Shown in pieces: positions 48,859 through 61,443 of a stretch of DNA of 64,000 nucleotides. The DNA comes from Candidatus Phosphoribacter baldrii. Lineage in GTDB: Bacteria; Actinomycetota; Actinomycetes; Actinomycetales; Dermatophilaceae. The position numbers and the translations under genes are program-made. How positions within the stretch are numbered: the stretch's first letter is position 1; each line of letters opens with the position of its first letter. A model generated the notes under the pieces. That model saw nothing but the letters and a program-made list of their open reading frames with translations. It ran no database searches and was not told the origin of the DNA. The DNA lies in assembly GCA_016704565.1 (NCBI GenBank), contig JADIZV010000003.1:165069-229068 (forward strand), read 5' to 3'.

Positions 48859-51800
48859 GGCTGCACCGTTTGTCAGTCCAGGCGTTCGGGCCGTTCGCGG
48901 ACCGTGTCGACGTCGACTTTGACGATCTTGCCGACGCCGGCATCTTCCTCATCCACGGTGCCACGGGCAGCGGCAAGACCAGCCTGCTCGACGCGATCTG
49001 TTTCGCGCTGTATGGGCGGGTGCCCGGTCTGCGGCCCTCGGGTGAGGCGTTGCGCAGCGACCACGCGGCGTCGGACGACGTGCCCGAGGTCGAGCTTGAG
49101 CTCACCGTGAGCGGGCGGCGGTTGCGGGTCATCAGATCGCCGGATCACCAACGGCCCAAGAAGCGAGGCACCGGTCTCACGCCGGTCCGCGGACAGGTCA
49201 GGCTCGAGGAATGGTCGCCAGACTGCGGGTGGACGACCGTTGCGACCCGCGCTGACGACGTCGGCGACACTCTCGGGCAGGCGCTCGGGATGGGTCTAGA
49301 CCAGTTCGCCAAGGTCGTGCTGCTCCCGCAAGGTGACTTCGCGGCCTTCCTGAGGGCCACCGCAGAAGACCGCCGAGCTTTGCTTGAGCGACTTTTCGAC
49401 GTGCGTCGCTACACGGGAGTCGAGGCGTGGCTCGCCGAGCGCCGTCGGGTGACGGCCGCTGCGGCTGTCCATGCTCACGCTGCCCTGGCCGCCGACCTGG
49501 TTCGCGTCGATGACGTCTTGGGCCGAGTGCCCCCCGACGTCACGCAGGGACTGCCGAGCTGGCCAGAGGCCAGTTCGCAGGGGCGACTCGGCGAAGCGGT
49601 CACGGGTGCGGCGGACTCTGTGCGCACCCATGCCCTGGCGGCCCTGGCGGCAAGCGACGAGGCCGACCACAAGGCATCCGCCGCTGAGCAGGCCCACGCG
49701 ATCGCCACCCTTGCCGTCCAGGCGGCCCGACGCGGCGCCGCCGCCCAGACCGTGTTGAGCGCCTTCGATGGCCATGCCACCCAGCGCGCCGAGGCAGCGG
49801 ACCGGCTCGAGCGAGGTGAGCGGGCCGGACGGGTGGCCGGGGACGTGCGGGCGTTGCGCGCGACGCGCACGATCCTGGCGCATGCAGAGGCTCGCGCCAC
49901 CGCAGCCCTGGGCGTGGTGGCTGCCTTGTCGGTGGCGATCGGCGACTCGTCAGCGGACGCTCTCGAACGCGCCACGCAGTTTGATGCGACGTTGGCCGAG
50001 CTGACCCGGTTGGAGGTCGAGGAGCGCTCGCGCTCGCAGCGCCGGGCAGCCCTGGCCGCCGACGTGCTCCGGGCCGCTGACGAGGTAGCGAGTCTGGACG
50101 CCACCGATGTCACGCTGGCCGCCCAGCTCCATGCACTGGAGGCCCAGGCTGAGCAGTTGCAGGGCGTGGCCGCACGGGCAGTGGGCACCGCGGCGACGCT
50201 GGCTCGGGCCGAGCAACTGGTCGCCCTCCGGGAGGACATCGACGAGTCGACGCGCAGGATCGCCACGCTTGAGGCGGCGGGGCTGGCCGCGACCCGGGTC
50301 GCCTTGGCTCAAGCCGGACGGTTGCTCGACCTGCGCCAGCGTCGCCTCGACGGGATGGCCGCCGAACTCGCCAGTGGGTTGCAGGCAGGTGCTCAGTGCC
50401 CGGTCTGCGGGAGCGTCGAGCACCCCCACCGCGCCACCCAAGCCGATGTCGTCACGGCGGCCGACGTCGATGCCGCTGAGCAGGCATGGCTGCCGCTGGA
50501 CGAGCGCGCCCGCACACTGGAGAAGGAGCTCGCCGCGGTTCGGGCCCACGCCGAGACCACCATGGCGCTGCTCGATGGGGACGTCCGTGACCTCCCCACG
50601 TTGCAGGCGGCCGCCGAAGCGGTCCGACGGGAGTGGGACAGCGCCCGGGCAGCCTCCGACGAGGTTCCCCGAGTGCAGGCGCGCCTCACCGAACTGCACG
50701 AGCGGCGCAAGGTCCTCGCCGAGGCCAGGGCATCCGCGCATGCGACGGCCGCGACTGCCCAGACGGTGCGCGGAGAGTTGACCGCGGCGGCCTCGCGCGA
50801 CGAGCAGGTCCGACGCGAACTCGTCGCGCGGCATACGGCCGGGTGTCCTTGCGCGACTGCCGAAGTGGCCGAGGTGCAGGTGGCACAGCGCCACGCGCAG
50901 GTGGTCGCGGCACTGCGGGAGGCCACCGAAGCCCAGACCGCTGCGGCCACGGCCCGGGCACGGCATACCGAGCAGCACGAGGCAACCACCGCGGTATGCC
51001 GCGCGGAAGGCTTCGCCGACATCCCCTCGGTCGAGGCGGCCACCGTGCCGGTCGAACAGCTGGCTCAGATCCGCCAAGACTTGGCTCGCGACGCGTCGGC
51101 GGCCGCGGCCGCACGCGCCACGCTGGCCGAGCCCGAAGTCGCTGCCGCCTTGGCGGCGCCCCTGCCCGACCTCGACGCCCTCACGGCAGCGATGGTCGCC
51201 GCCCGAAGTCAGCGCACAGCGGCAGCCCGCACCCATGCGCTGGCCGAGCAGTCGGCCCGAGACATCGAGGGGCTGGCCTCCCAGGTGCAGGTCAGCGCGG
51301 ATGCCGCCGCGACAGCCAGCCGGGTGGCGGCGTCCACCGCCGCCTTGGCCGACGTGGTCGCGGGGTTGGGCTCAGACAACACCCTGCGAATGAAGCTCTC
51401 CGCCTTCGTGTTGGCCGGACGACTGGAACGGGTCGTCGAACTGGCCAACGCGCGGCTCCAACGGTTGGGCGAAGGCCGGTTCCAGCTGGCGCACAGTGAT
51501 CGGCTCTCCGCCGGTGGGCGGCGAAGCGGCTTGGGTCTGGTGGTCGAGGACCAGTGGACCGGCCAGACCCGCGACACCGCCACCTTGTCGGGGGGCGAGT
51601 CATTCATGGCCTCGTTGGCGCTCGCCCTCGGCCTGGCCGATGCGGTCCGCGAGGAGAGCGGCGGCATCGACCTACATACCCTGTTCATCGACGAGGGTTT
51701 CGGCAGTCTCGACAGCGAGAGCCTCGAACACGTCATGGCCGTGCTCGACCAACTTCAAGACGGCGGGCGCGCCGTCGGGGTGGTCAGTCACGTTCCGGCC

Positions 51801-51887
51801 TTGCGCGACCGGATCCCGGCCCAGTTGCGGGTCGACAAGTCCCGGCGCGGGTCGACGGTCCGTCGGGTGACCGGGCCGGCTGCCTAG
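48855..51887 (+). CDS. sbcC: Exonuclease subunit SbcC (Rad50-like SMC ATPase)
   Basis: 1,010 residues. Walker A is HGATGSGKTSLLDAI near the N-terminus; the zinc hook CxxC is QCPVCGS around residue 515, between two long coiled-coil arms rich in Ala, Glu and Arg; the ABC signature is LSGGESFMASLALALG and Walker B is LFIDEGFGSLDS near the C-terminus. Its ATP cycle controls SbcD. Three octamer copies lie in the second coiled coil, two of them as an inverted pair (50961-50968, 50994-51001). Confidence 0.95.
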   Translation: MRLHRLSVQAFGPFADRVDVDFDDLADAGIFLIHGATGSGKTSLLDAICFALYGRVPGLRPSGEALRSDHAASDDVPEVELELTVSGRRLRVIRSPDHQRPKKRGTGLTPVRGQVRLEEWSPDCGWTTVATRADDVGDTLGQALGMGLDQFAKVVLLPQGDFAAFLRATAEDRRALLERLFDVRRYTGVEAWLAERRRVTAAAAVHAHAALAADLVRVDDVLGRVPPDVTQGLPSWPEASSQGRLGEAVTGAADSVRTHALAALAASDEADHKASAAEQAHAIATLAVQAARRGAAAQTVLSAFDGHATQRAEAADRLERGERAGRVAGDVRALRATRTILAHAEARATAALGVVAALSVAIGDSSADALERATQFDATLAELTRLEVEERSRSQRRAALAADVLRAADEVASLDATDVTLAAQLHALEAQAEQLQGVAARAVGTAATLARAEQLVALREDIDESTRRIATLEAAGLAATRVALAQAGRLLDLRQRRLDGMAAELASGLQAGAQCPVCGSVEHPHRATQADVVTAADVDAAEQAWLPLDERARTLEKELAAVRAHAETTMALLDGDVRDLPTLQAAAEAVRREWDSARAASDEVPRVQARLTELHERRKVLAEARASAHATAATAQTVRGELTAAASRDEQVRRELVARHTAGCPCATAEVAEVQVAQRHAQVVAALREATEAQTAAATARARHTEQHEATTAVCRAEGFADIPSVEAATVPVEQLAQIRQDLARDASAAAAARATLAEPEVAAALAAPLPDLDALTAAMVAARSQRTAAARTHALAEQSARDIEGLASQVQVSADAAATASRVAASTAALADVVAGLGSDNTLRMKLSAFVLAGRLERVVELANARLQRLGEGRFQLAHSDRLSAGGRRSGLGLVVEDQWTGQTRDTATLSGGESFMASLALALGLADAVREESGGIDLHTLFIDEGFGSLDSESLEHVMAVLDQLQDGGRAVGVVSHVPALRDRIPAQLRVDKSRRGSTVRRVTGPAA

Positions 51888-51978
51888 GGGCCTGCGCGGG
51901 TCCCCGTCGCTGGCGAACTCGATTACCACCGATGCCGCACCGAACTCCCGCAGGCTCCGGTCCCGATCGCCGTCAGGT

Positions 51979-54072
51979 TCAGTCCCGGGCGGGTTCCCCA
52001 CCGGGCACGGGCCGGTGACCGAAGATCGACGGCCGGTGGGCGCCAGGACCGTGGGCGGGGTCGTCCACGCCATCGTGGCTTTCGGTGTCGTCGTCCTCGT
52101 CGGGGCGGTCCCACGGGAGCAGGCTGCTGGATTGTTCGGCGTCGACGAGATCGGCCACCTCATCGAGCTCGGATTCCGACTGAGCGTTGTCGGCCTGCTT
52201 CAACGCCCAGCGCAGGTAGGCCTCCTCGGCCACCGGCAGGGTGGCGAAGAGCATGTCCTTGCCGATGATGTCGATGACACCCGCCCGGTCCAACGGCTCA
52301 TAGAGGTCGAACTTCACCCGAGCCAGACCGAGCTCGATCCCGCGGTCGGCCAGCTCCTGGGCCAGCTCTCGCAGAGCATCGGCGGCGGTGATGTCCACCT
52401 CGACGTTGGCCTCGACATTGAGGATGAACCACCGCACCGGAGCGTCGGGGTATGCCGCGTTCTCCACCGAGATGACCCGATCGACGCGTTCGCGCAGATC
52501 GCCCACGTTGGCGAAGAACAGCGGGGCGTCGTAGCGGTAGAAGATGCACCCGGGGATGGTCCGGGCATCGGGATAGTCGGCCACGTCGTGCATGCCCGCG
52601 ATCCCCGGCACCCGACCCAGCACGCCTTCATGCGGTCGCGCCAGCCGGTGCAGCATCTCCAACAGGCTCAGCGCGATGGCAAAGAGCACCCCCTGCAGGA
52701 TGCCGATGATGACGGTGCCGAGCATGGCGATGATCGCCAACATGAACTCGCGACGCCGGAAGGCCCACAACCGCTTGAAGTCGGGGATCGACACCAGTTT
52801 GCCGGCGGCATAGAAGACGACCGCCCCGAGCGCCGCCGAGGGCAGCGACGCCATCAACGGCCCGGCGAAGAAGAGCACCGCGACGACGCACAGTCCCGCG
52901 ACCAGGGAATAGGCCTGGCTGCGGGCCCGTCCGGCGATGGCCAAGGCCGTGCGCGACCCGGACGCCGACACGGGGTAGCCGCTGAAAAGGCCCACCGCCG
53001 CGTGCACTCCGGCCATGGCAACGAGCTCCTGCTGCGGATCGGCTCGCACGTCGCTCTTGGTCTCCCCCTCACCTGGGGTGAGTGGGAAGCCCCGGGAGAT
53101 GAGCATGATGTCGCTGTAGCCGACGATGGTGATGCCCAACCCGGCCCAGAGCATCGCCTTGAGCTCGTCCACTGACACATTGGGCAACCGCGGCATGGGC
53201 AGGCCGGACGGCACGGTCCCGACCACCTTGACCCCTTGGGCCTCCAGGTGCAGCACCACGGAGGCCACCGTGGCCAGGACAACGGCGATGAGCGGAGCGG
53301 GCCACATCGGCTTGACCGTGATGATGATCAGAATGAGGGCCAGCGTGGCGACCGCGATGAGCAACGTCGGGAGCTTGGTCTGCCCGACGACCGACAGGAA
53401 GGACCGCACCTGTTCGACGATGCTTTCCCCGTCGACCGAGGTCCCGGTGACCTTGCCCAACTGTCCGACGATCATCAGCACGGCGCCACCGGCCAGATAG
53501 CCGACCAACAGCGGCGTGGACAGCAGCTCGGCGATAATCCCGGCCCGCAGGACTCGCGCGACAAGACACCATCCCGCGACACACAAGGCCAAGGCGGCCG
53601 ACAGGGCCACCGCCCGGTCCGGATTGCCGGCCGCCAACGGAGCGATGGCCACCCCGGTCATCAGGGCGATCGTCGACTCCGGCCCGGAGGAGAGGATCCG
53701 CGAACTGCCCAGGACGGCATACGCGATGATCGCAGCGAGAGCAGTCCACAAGCTGGCGACCGGCGGGACATTGACGATGGCCGAGTAGGCCATGACCTGC
53801 GGGATGAGGTATGCCGCGACCGCGACGCCGGCGACCGCGTCCCGTCGCAGCAGGCCGCGAGGGTAGCGGGTCAGTAGGTAGTTCAGCCCTGGCGTAGCCC
53901 GACGTAGGGCGGACAGGGCAACGTTCTCCCGGCCCTCGTTGAGCTCGTAGGCCAGGGCGGGGCGTGGCCGCAGGCTCTCCGGGATCGGCGACCCGATCCG
54001 TCGCTCGTCCTTGGCCAGCTGCTTGGCGAGCTGCTTGGCGAGCTTCTCCTCGCGGCGACGCTTCTTGCCCAC
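51979..54072 (-). CDS. SulP family anion transporter with STAS domain
   Basis: 697 residues from GTG 54072. A basic N-terminus with a short repeat (KLAKQLAKQLAKD) precedes ten to fourteen membrane segments; PQVMAYSAIVNVPP, GSSRILSSGPESTIALM and FSGYPVSASGSRTALA are SulP hallmarks. A STAS domain follows (IFYRYDAPLFFANVGDLRER onward, about residues 520-630), then an acidic tail. SulP proteins carry sulfate, bicarbonate or dicarboxylates; substrate cannot be told. It stands alone, 91 bases after sbcC on the opposite strand. Confidence 0.92.
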   Translation of the reverse strand: MGKKRRREEKLAKQLAKQLAKDERRIGSPIPESLRPRPALAYELNEGRENVALSALRRATPGLNYLLTRYPRGLLRRDAVAGVAVAAYLIPQVMAYSAIVNVPPVASLWTALAAIIAYAVLGSSRILSSGPESTIALMTGVAIAPLAAGNPDRAVALSAALALCVAGWCLVARVLRAGIIAELLSTPLLVGYLAGGAVLMIVGQLGKVTGTSVDGESIVEQVRSFLSVVGQTKLPTLLIAVATLALILIIITVKPMWPAPLIAVVLATVASVVLHLEAQGVKVVGTVPSGLPMPRLPNVSVDELKAMLWAGLGITIVGYSDIMLISRGFPLTPGEGETKSDVRADPQQELVAMAGVHAAVGLFSGYPVSASGSRTALAIAGRARSQAYSLVAGLCVVAVLFFAGPLMASLPSAALGAVVFYAAGKLVSIPDFKRLWAFRRREFMLAIIAMLGTVIIGILQGVLFAIALSLLEMLHRLARPHEGVLGRVPGIAGMHDVADYPDARTIPGCIFYRYDAPLFFANVGDLRERVDRVISVENAAYPDAPVRWFILNVEANVEVDITAADALRELAQELADRGIELGLARVKFDLYEPLDRAGVIDIIGKDMLFATLPVAEEAYLRWALKQADNAQSESELDEVADLVDAEQSSSLLPWDRPDEDDDTESHDGVDDPAHGPGAHRPSIFGHRPVPGGEPARD

Positions 54073-54169
54073 CCGCTCACTCCTTCAGGTTGCGCCGGAA
54101 TGTCGCCACGTGTTCACCCTCTGGACACCTCACGTGCCACGAGGACCCTACCAACTCCCGACCGCGCGG

Positions 54170-57088
<2,919 letters not shown>

Positions 57089-57149
57089 ACGGGCCTCCGG
57101 GGCGACATGAGGGATAGACCTTGAGCGGCCCCCTCTGTCGAGCCGCCGT

Positions 57150-57280
57150 GGCCCCTTCAGAGTCGCCTGTCCGCGTGGTCCTGGGGCCTGAGAGGTTCCG
57201 GGGTAGTTGCCCCTTCGGCGCCAGCACCGTCCCTCACCGTGGTGAGGGCGGCACGTGGACTCTCCCACGCGGAGTGTTCG
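57150..57280 (-). ncRNA. Glycine riboswitch in the gcvP leader
   Basis: On the minus strand the leader contains, in order, GTGGGAGAGTCCACG, GGCGCCGAAGGGGCAA, GAACCTCTCAGGCCCCAGGA and GGCGACTCTGAAGG. These are the conserved strings of the glycine aptamer, including the GCCGAAGGGGCAA loop. About 130 bases, so one aptamer rather than a tandem pair. The gcvP start lies some 60 bases downstream. Glycine binding should raise gcvP expression. Confidence 0.92.
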
Positions 57281-57340
57281 GCGCCACTGAGTCTAGACCC
57301 ACGCGACCGTTCCGCCAGGGTTGTGGGCACCGCCCGACAC

Positions 57341-57379
57341 ACCGTATGCCGCTGACTCACCGCCGGGGCGGCATACGGT
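57341..57379. terminator. Intergenic hairpin made of an inverted octamer pair
   Basis: ACCGTATGCCGC (57341-57352) and GCGGCATACGGT (57368-57379) are perfect 12-base inverted repeats with a 15-base loop, placed 18 bases after the MerR gene stop (minus strand) and before the gcvP leader. It could end merR transcription. Second intergenic stem formed by the octamer. Confidence 0.6.
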
Positions 57380-57396
57380 CTTGCGGTGGAGGAAGG

Positions 57397-57981
<585 letters not shown>

Positions 57982-58059
57982 GGGATCCTCCTGGGCCGAA
58001 CGGTGGCGGTGCGGGATGGAACCTCAGGGACGTAGTTACACGCCTGCTGTTCTCCACCG

Positions 58060-58088
58060 ACGGTAGAGGGCCTCGGGCTCAGGGTCAA
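58060..58088 (-). promoter_or_regulatory. Sigma70-type promoter of the McdR-like MerR gene
   Basis: On the minus strand TTGACC (58088-58083) and TACCGT (58065-58060) are 17 bases apart, giving a start near 58053 and a leader of about 70 bases. The rest of the 175-base gap 57982-58156 shows no gene. Confidence 0.6.
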
Positions 58089-58156
58089 TCATCACTGCAC
58101 CGTTTGTCACGCGTGTCGCAGATATCACTTCAGTAACATGACCCTCTAGTGCAGGT

Positions 58157-58675
58157 TTAGTCTTTGTCGGTGAAATCCTCGTCGGGATCGGCCGGCTCGT
58201 CGGCCGGTGCCACGAAATCCTCCGGGGACACCTGGTCGAGGAACTCTCGGAAGCGTTCGACCTCGTCGTCCTCCTCCGGCGCCATGGTGATGCCGGCCGA
58301 GGCGAACACGTCCTCGTGGACCAGGATCGGGCTCGCGGTCCGCAACGCCAGCGCGATGCCATCGGATGGGCGGGCCGAAATCTCGGTGCCATCGACGACG
58401 AGGGTCGCGTAGAAGACCTTGTCGCGCAGCTCGTCGATCCGGACCCGGACCAACGCATGACCGAGCGCGTCCAGGGTGTCCTTGATGAGGTCGTGGGTGA
58501 GCGGCCGCGGCGGCACGACCCCCTGCTGGGCGTAAGCGATCGCAGTGGCCTCGGCGGCCCCAATCCAGATCGGCAGATAGCGCCCGCCGTTGCGCTCGCG
58601 CAACAGGACGATGGGTTGGTTGGTGGGCATCTCGACCCGAACGCCGAGCACGTCGACCTCGATCACCTGGCCCAC
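58157..58675 (-). CDS. Bifunctional nuclease family (DUF151) protein
   Basis: 172 residues from GTG 58675. The family core is evident: VEMPTNQPIVLLRERNGGRYLPIWIGAAEATAIA (split: LLRERNGGRYLPIWIG), RPLTHDLIKDTLDALG and VDGTEISARPSDGIALALR. The C-terminus is acidic (ADPDEDFTDKD). Corresponds to Rv1829, between ftsR and the second MerR gene. Plant members have DNase and RNase activity; the bacterial role is unclear. Confidence 0.92.
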   Translation of the reverse strand: MGQVIEVDVLGVRVEMPTNQPIVLLRERNGGRYLPIWIGAAEATAIAYAQQGVVPPRPLTHDLIKDTLDALGHALVRVRIDELRDKVFYATLVVDGTEISARPSDGIALALRTASPILVHEDVFASAGITMAPEEDDEVERFREFLDQVSPEDFVAPADEPADPDEDFTDKD

Positions 58676-58700
58676 GCTACCTGGCGTCCAGCGCTTGCGG

Positions 58701-59408
58701 CTATCCGCGACGCAGCTCCGCGCGTACTAGGGCCGAATGCAGGGCCAGGCAGTGGTGCAGCACCTGCGCCGCACCACCCCCGTCCGCCCCGTCCCCGCCG
58801 GCCGTTGCCGCCGGTCCGAGGATCTGCTGCACCAAGCCCACCTCGCGCTCGGCGGCCGTCCGGAAGGGCCGCAGGTGCCGTGCTTCCACTCCGTATGCCG
58901 CCAACGCTGCGGCTGCGCGCGCCACGGCGAGGGCGGCGTCGTCGTAGTGGCCGGACGGGTCAGGACGCAGCAGCAGGAAGCCTCGCAGGGCTTGGAACAC
59001 CCCGGCGTCCAGATGGGCGGCTCCGATGAGCTCGGCCTCGGTGAGGCGCAGTGACGGCGGTGCACCCAACGTGGCGGGCGAAGGAACGTCGGGGTCGGTC
59101 GCTGGGCCGGGCACAGCGGGTCGGGCGCCGGGTGCGTCGGCCGCTGGCGTCAGACCACGGTCGATCGCATCCAGGGCATCCCGGATAACCTTGAGCGGCC
59201 AGAACCGCTCACGTTGGGCGGTGAGGACGTAACGCAGCCGCGTGACGTCGGCCTCGGAGTAGATCCGGTAGCCCGAGGGCGCTCGCTGCGGCGTGACCAG
59301 ACCTTCGGTCTCCAGGAAACGCAGCTTGGAGATGGTGAGGTCCGGAAAGTCCCCTTGAAGTCGTTCGAGGACGACCCCGATCGACAGACCACGCCGACGA
59401 CCCGCCAT
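58701..59408 (-). CDS. ftsR: MerR-family regulator FtsR
   Basis: 235 residues from ATG 59408. SIGVVLERLQGDFPDLTISKLRFLETEGLVTPQR (core: ISKLRFLETEGLVTPQR) and GYRIYSEADVTRLRYVL are the FtsR/Rv1828 winged helix. A variable Pro/Ala linker separates it from a C-terminal helical domain. In Corynebacterium FtsR activates ftsZ. Located between garA and the DUF151 gene as in mycobacteria; the genes are on one strand with short gaps. Confidence 0.9.
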   Translation of the reverse strand: MAGRRRGLSIGVVLERLQGDFPDLTISKLRFLETEGLVTPQRAPSGYRIYSEADVTRLRYVLTAQRERFWPLKVIRDALDAIDRGLTPAADAPGARPAVPGPATDPDVPSPATLGAPPSLRLTEAELIGAAHLDAGVFQALRGFLLLRPDPSGHYDDAALAVARAAAALAAYGVEARHLRPFRTAAEREVGLVQQILGPAATAGGDGADGGGAAQVLHHCLALHSALVRAELRRG

Positions 59409-59416
59409 GTCGAGGG

Positions 59417-59911
59417 TCAGCGCGCGTAGTAGAGGAAGCGGTACTTGCCGATCTGCACTTCGTCGCCGTTTCGCAGCACCGCCGCGTCCACCGACGACCG
59501 GTTGACATAGGTGCCATTGAGCGACCCGACATCCTTCACGGCATACCCGGCGCCCTCGCGGACGAACACGGCATGGCGACGTGAGACGGTGACGTCGTCG
59601 AGGAAGATGTCGCTGTCCGGGTGACGACCCGACGTGACCTCGGCGTCGTCCAACAGGAAGCGCGCCCCGTTGTTGGGACCGCGCACGACAACCAGCAGCG
59701 CGGTGCCGGGGCGCAGGGCCCCGATCGTTGCCTCGTCTTCTGCGCTGAGCCCGCTGTCGGGATCGAAGGTCTCGGGCATCTCCCCCAGCCCACGGAACCG
59801 CATCGTCGTGGGGTCGCCGGGGCGCGGCGGGAACTCGCGTCGCGTGAGGTCCTCGTGACCCTCACGGGCGCCTCCAGCGTCGTGCTCGGGGCGCTCTTGC
59901 TCGTGCGACAT
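59417..59911 (-). CDS. garA: FHA-domain signalling protein GarA (OdhI-like)
   Basis: 164 residues. The FHA domain has SGRHPDSDIFLDDVTVSRRHA (core: GRHPDSDI, SRRHA), GSLNGTYVNR and a final strand QIGKYRFLYYAR. The N-terminal tail has adjacent threonines (T35-T36 in GDPTTMRF) at the place of the phosphorylated ETTS motif of GarA, so the motif is altered but a Thr pair is kept. GarA inhibits 2-oxoglutarate dehydrogenase and controls glutamate metabolism according to its phosphorylation. Same position as Rv1827. Confidence 0.9.
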   Translation of the reverse strand: MSHEQERPEHDAGGAREGHEDLTRREFPPRPGDPTTMRFRGLGEMPETFDPDSGLSAEDEATIGALRPGTALLVVVRGPNNGARFLLDDAEVTSGRHPDSDIFLDDVTVSRRHAVFVREGAGYAVKDVGSLNGTYVNRSSVDAAVLRNGDEVQIGKYRFLYYAR

Positions 59912-60075
59912 CGCATCTCCGTTTCCGCGACGGGCCCTGCTGGTGTCTGACGGCCCGTACCCGTCGCCGACACCGGAAACCGGGCAGCGATCGTCCCGGA
60001 AGGATACGTCATCGGCCCGACACCGGGCCAGAAGTCCTGCGGTGAGGCCGCCGGGGGTCAGACCGCGCGCTTTAG

Positions 60076-60130
60076 GTCGATTCCGAGTCGATTCCGAGTC
60101 GATTCCGAGTCGATCCGGAGTCGATCCGGG
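60076..60130. repeat. Five tandem 11-bp repeats between gcvH and garA
   Basis: Three copies of GTCGATTCCGA (60076-60108) are followed by GTCGATCCGGA (60109-60119) and GTCGATCCGGG (60120-60130). The unit length equals about one helical turn. It lies upstream of garA (start 59911) and just after the gcvH stop (60152). Confidence 0.85.
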
Positions 60131-60151
60131 CTCGCTCCCGGTCAGCTCCTG

Positions 60152-60541
60152 TCAGCTCACCGATGCTTCGTATGCCGCGGCGTCCATCAGCGCGTCGATC
60201 GCCGCCGGGTCGCTGGGGCGCAGGTCGAACAGCCAACCGTCGCCATAGGGGTCGCTGTTGACCAGTTCGGGCGCGGTGTCCAAGTCCCCGTTGACAGCGG
60301 TGACGACGCCGTCGAGCGGGGAGAAGACATCGCTCACCGACTTGGTGGACTCAACCTCTCCGCACGAGTCACCGGCGCTCACCGAGTCGCCGACCGCAGG
60401 CAACGAGACATAGACGACATCGCCCAGAGCGTTCTGTGCGAAGGAGGTGATGCCGACCCGCAGGGTGCCGTCCGCTCCGACAGCCACCCACTCGTGATCG
60501 CTGGTGTAGCGCAACTCCTGGGGGTAGGACAACTCACTCAT
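60152..60541 (-). CDS. gcvH: Glycine cleavage system H protein
   Basis: 129 residues from ATG 60541, with AAGGAG upstream; an in-frame start at 60559 would add six atypical residues. The lipoylated lysine is in VESTKSVSDVFSP. TSDHEWV and ITSFAQNALGDVVYV are also standard. GcvH shuttles the aminomethyl group between the P, T and L proteins. Encoded with garA, ftsR and DUF881 genes as in M. tuberculosis (Rv1826). Confidence 0.97.
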   Translation of the reverse strand: MSELSYPQELRYTSDHEWVAVGADGTLRVGITSFAQNALGDVVYVSLPAVGDSVSAGDSCGEVESTKSVSDVFSPLDGVVTAVNGDLDTAPELVNSDPYGDGWLFDLRPSDPAAIDALMDAAAYEASVS

Positions 60542-60634
60542 GGTGCTCCTTCGGTCCACGTGAACTGCAACGAGGTCTGATCTGCAACGAGGTCGATCCT
60601 GCGGCGAGGCTGGGCCTCTGCGTTCGGCCTGACT

Positions 60635-61441
60635 CTATCCGCCGGTGCGTGCGACCGTCGGCTCCGGCACCGGCTGAGCGTAACGGGGCGTCTTCGGCGT
60701 GTGCAATGCGTCGATGGTGACCGCGGTGACCTGATCGACGGAGGCACTGGCACCGAGTCGTTTCATCGAGTCGATGATGCCGCCGGGGATGCTCATGGCC
60801 GAGGCCAGGGTCTGGGGATCGCCGATGGCCAGGATGACATAAGGACGCGTCAGCGACTGACCGTCGACCGTGATCGACGTCCCCGCATCGGTGAAATAGG
60901 AGCCCGCGACGATCCGCACCGTGCCGAACTGGATGACTTCCGCCCCGGCGTCTCGCAGTTCCTGCAAGACGTCCAGCAGCCCGGCCGCACGCACGGCCCC
61001 GGCGGAGTCGGTGATGGTGATCCGAACGCCCGGACCGGTGGCTTTGACCGTTCCGGCCAGGATCGCCAGCTGATCCAGTCGGGCTTGGGCCTGTTCCGAG
61101 GCGGCCTTGGCCCGGTCGGCGCTCGTCTGCAGCTGGTCGCGCTGGACCTCGAGCTCGCGGACCTGTCGGTCCAGACGCGTCGATCGCTGCGTCACGTCAT
61201 CGAGCACCCGGACGAGTTCGTCTTGGCGCAGGGTGGCCAGGCCACCTTCCTGGTTCTGCTGGATCTGGGTGGCGATCGCAAAGCCGAGCGCCACGGTGAG
61301 CACGGTCGCCAGGACATTGGCTCGAGTCGCTCGGGCCGAGAACATCCGCCGGAGGCGCCGCCAGGTGACGTCGCGCGCCTCCTCCGGGATCCGCGCCGGC
61401 TCGCCTGCAGGCAGCTCGCTCGTCGATCGTCGCCAGGCCAT
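60635..61441 (-). CDS. DUF881 family membrane-anchored protein (Rv1825-like)
   Basis: 268 residues. One membrane segment near residues 40-60 (NVLATVLTVALGFAIATQ), a coiled coil (VLDDVTQRSTRLDRQVRELEVQRDQL region), then the DUF881 domain with VKATGPGVRITITDSAG, AEVIQFGTVRIVAGSYF and VILAIGDPQTLASAM. Most of the protein should be outside the membrane. The Mycobacterium homologue takes part in a membrane network with the small basic protein. It ends with a Pro-rich tail. The small basic protein gene lies 2 bases upstream in the operon. Confidence 0.9.
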   Translation of the reverse strand: MAWRRSTSELPAGEPARIPEEARDVTWRRLRRMFSARATRANVLATVLTVALGFAIATQIQQNQEGGLATLRQDELVRVLDDVTQRSTRLDRQVRELEVQRDQLQTSADRAKAASEQAQARLDQLAILAGTVKATGPGVRITITDSAGAVRAAGLLDVLQELRDAGAEVIQFGTVRIVAGSYFTDAGTSITVDGQSLTRPYVILAIGDPQTLASAMSIPGGIIDSMKRLGASASVDQVTAVTIDALHTPKTPRYAQPVPEPTVARTGG

Positions 61442-61443
61442 GG

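Noticed and set aside
57089..57268. N-terminal extension of GcvP up to 57268
   Set aside because: Those codons are the glycine riboswitch; the conserved GcvP start and a ribosome binding site are at 57088.
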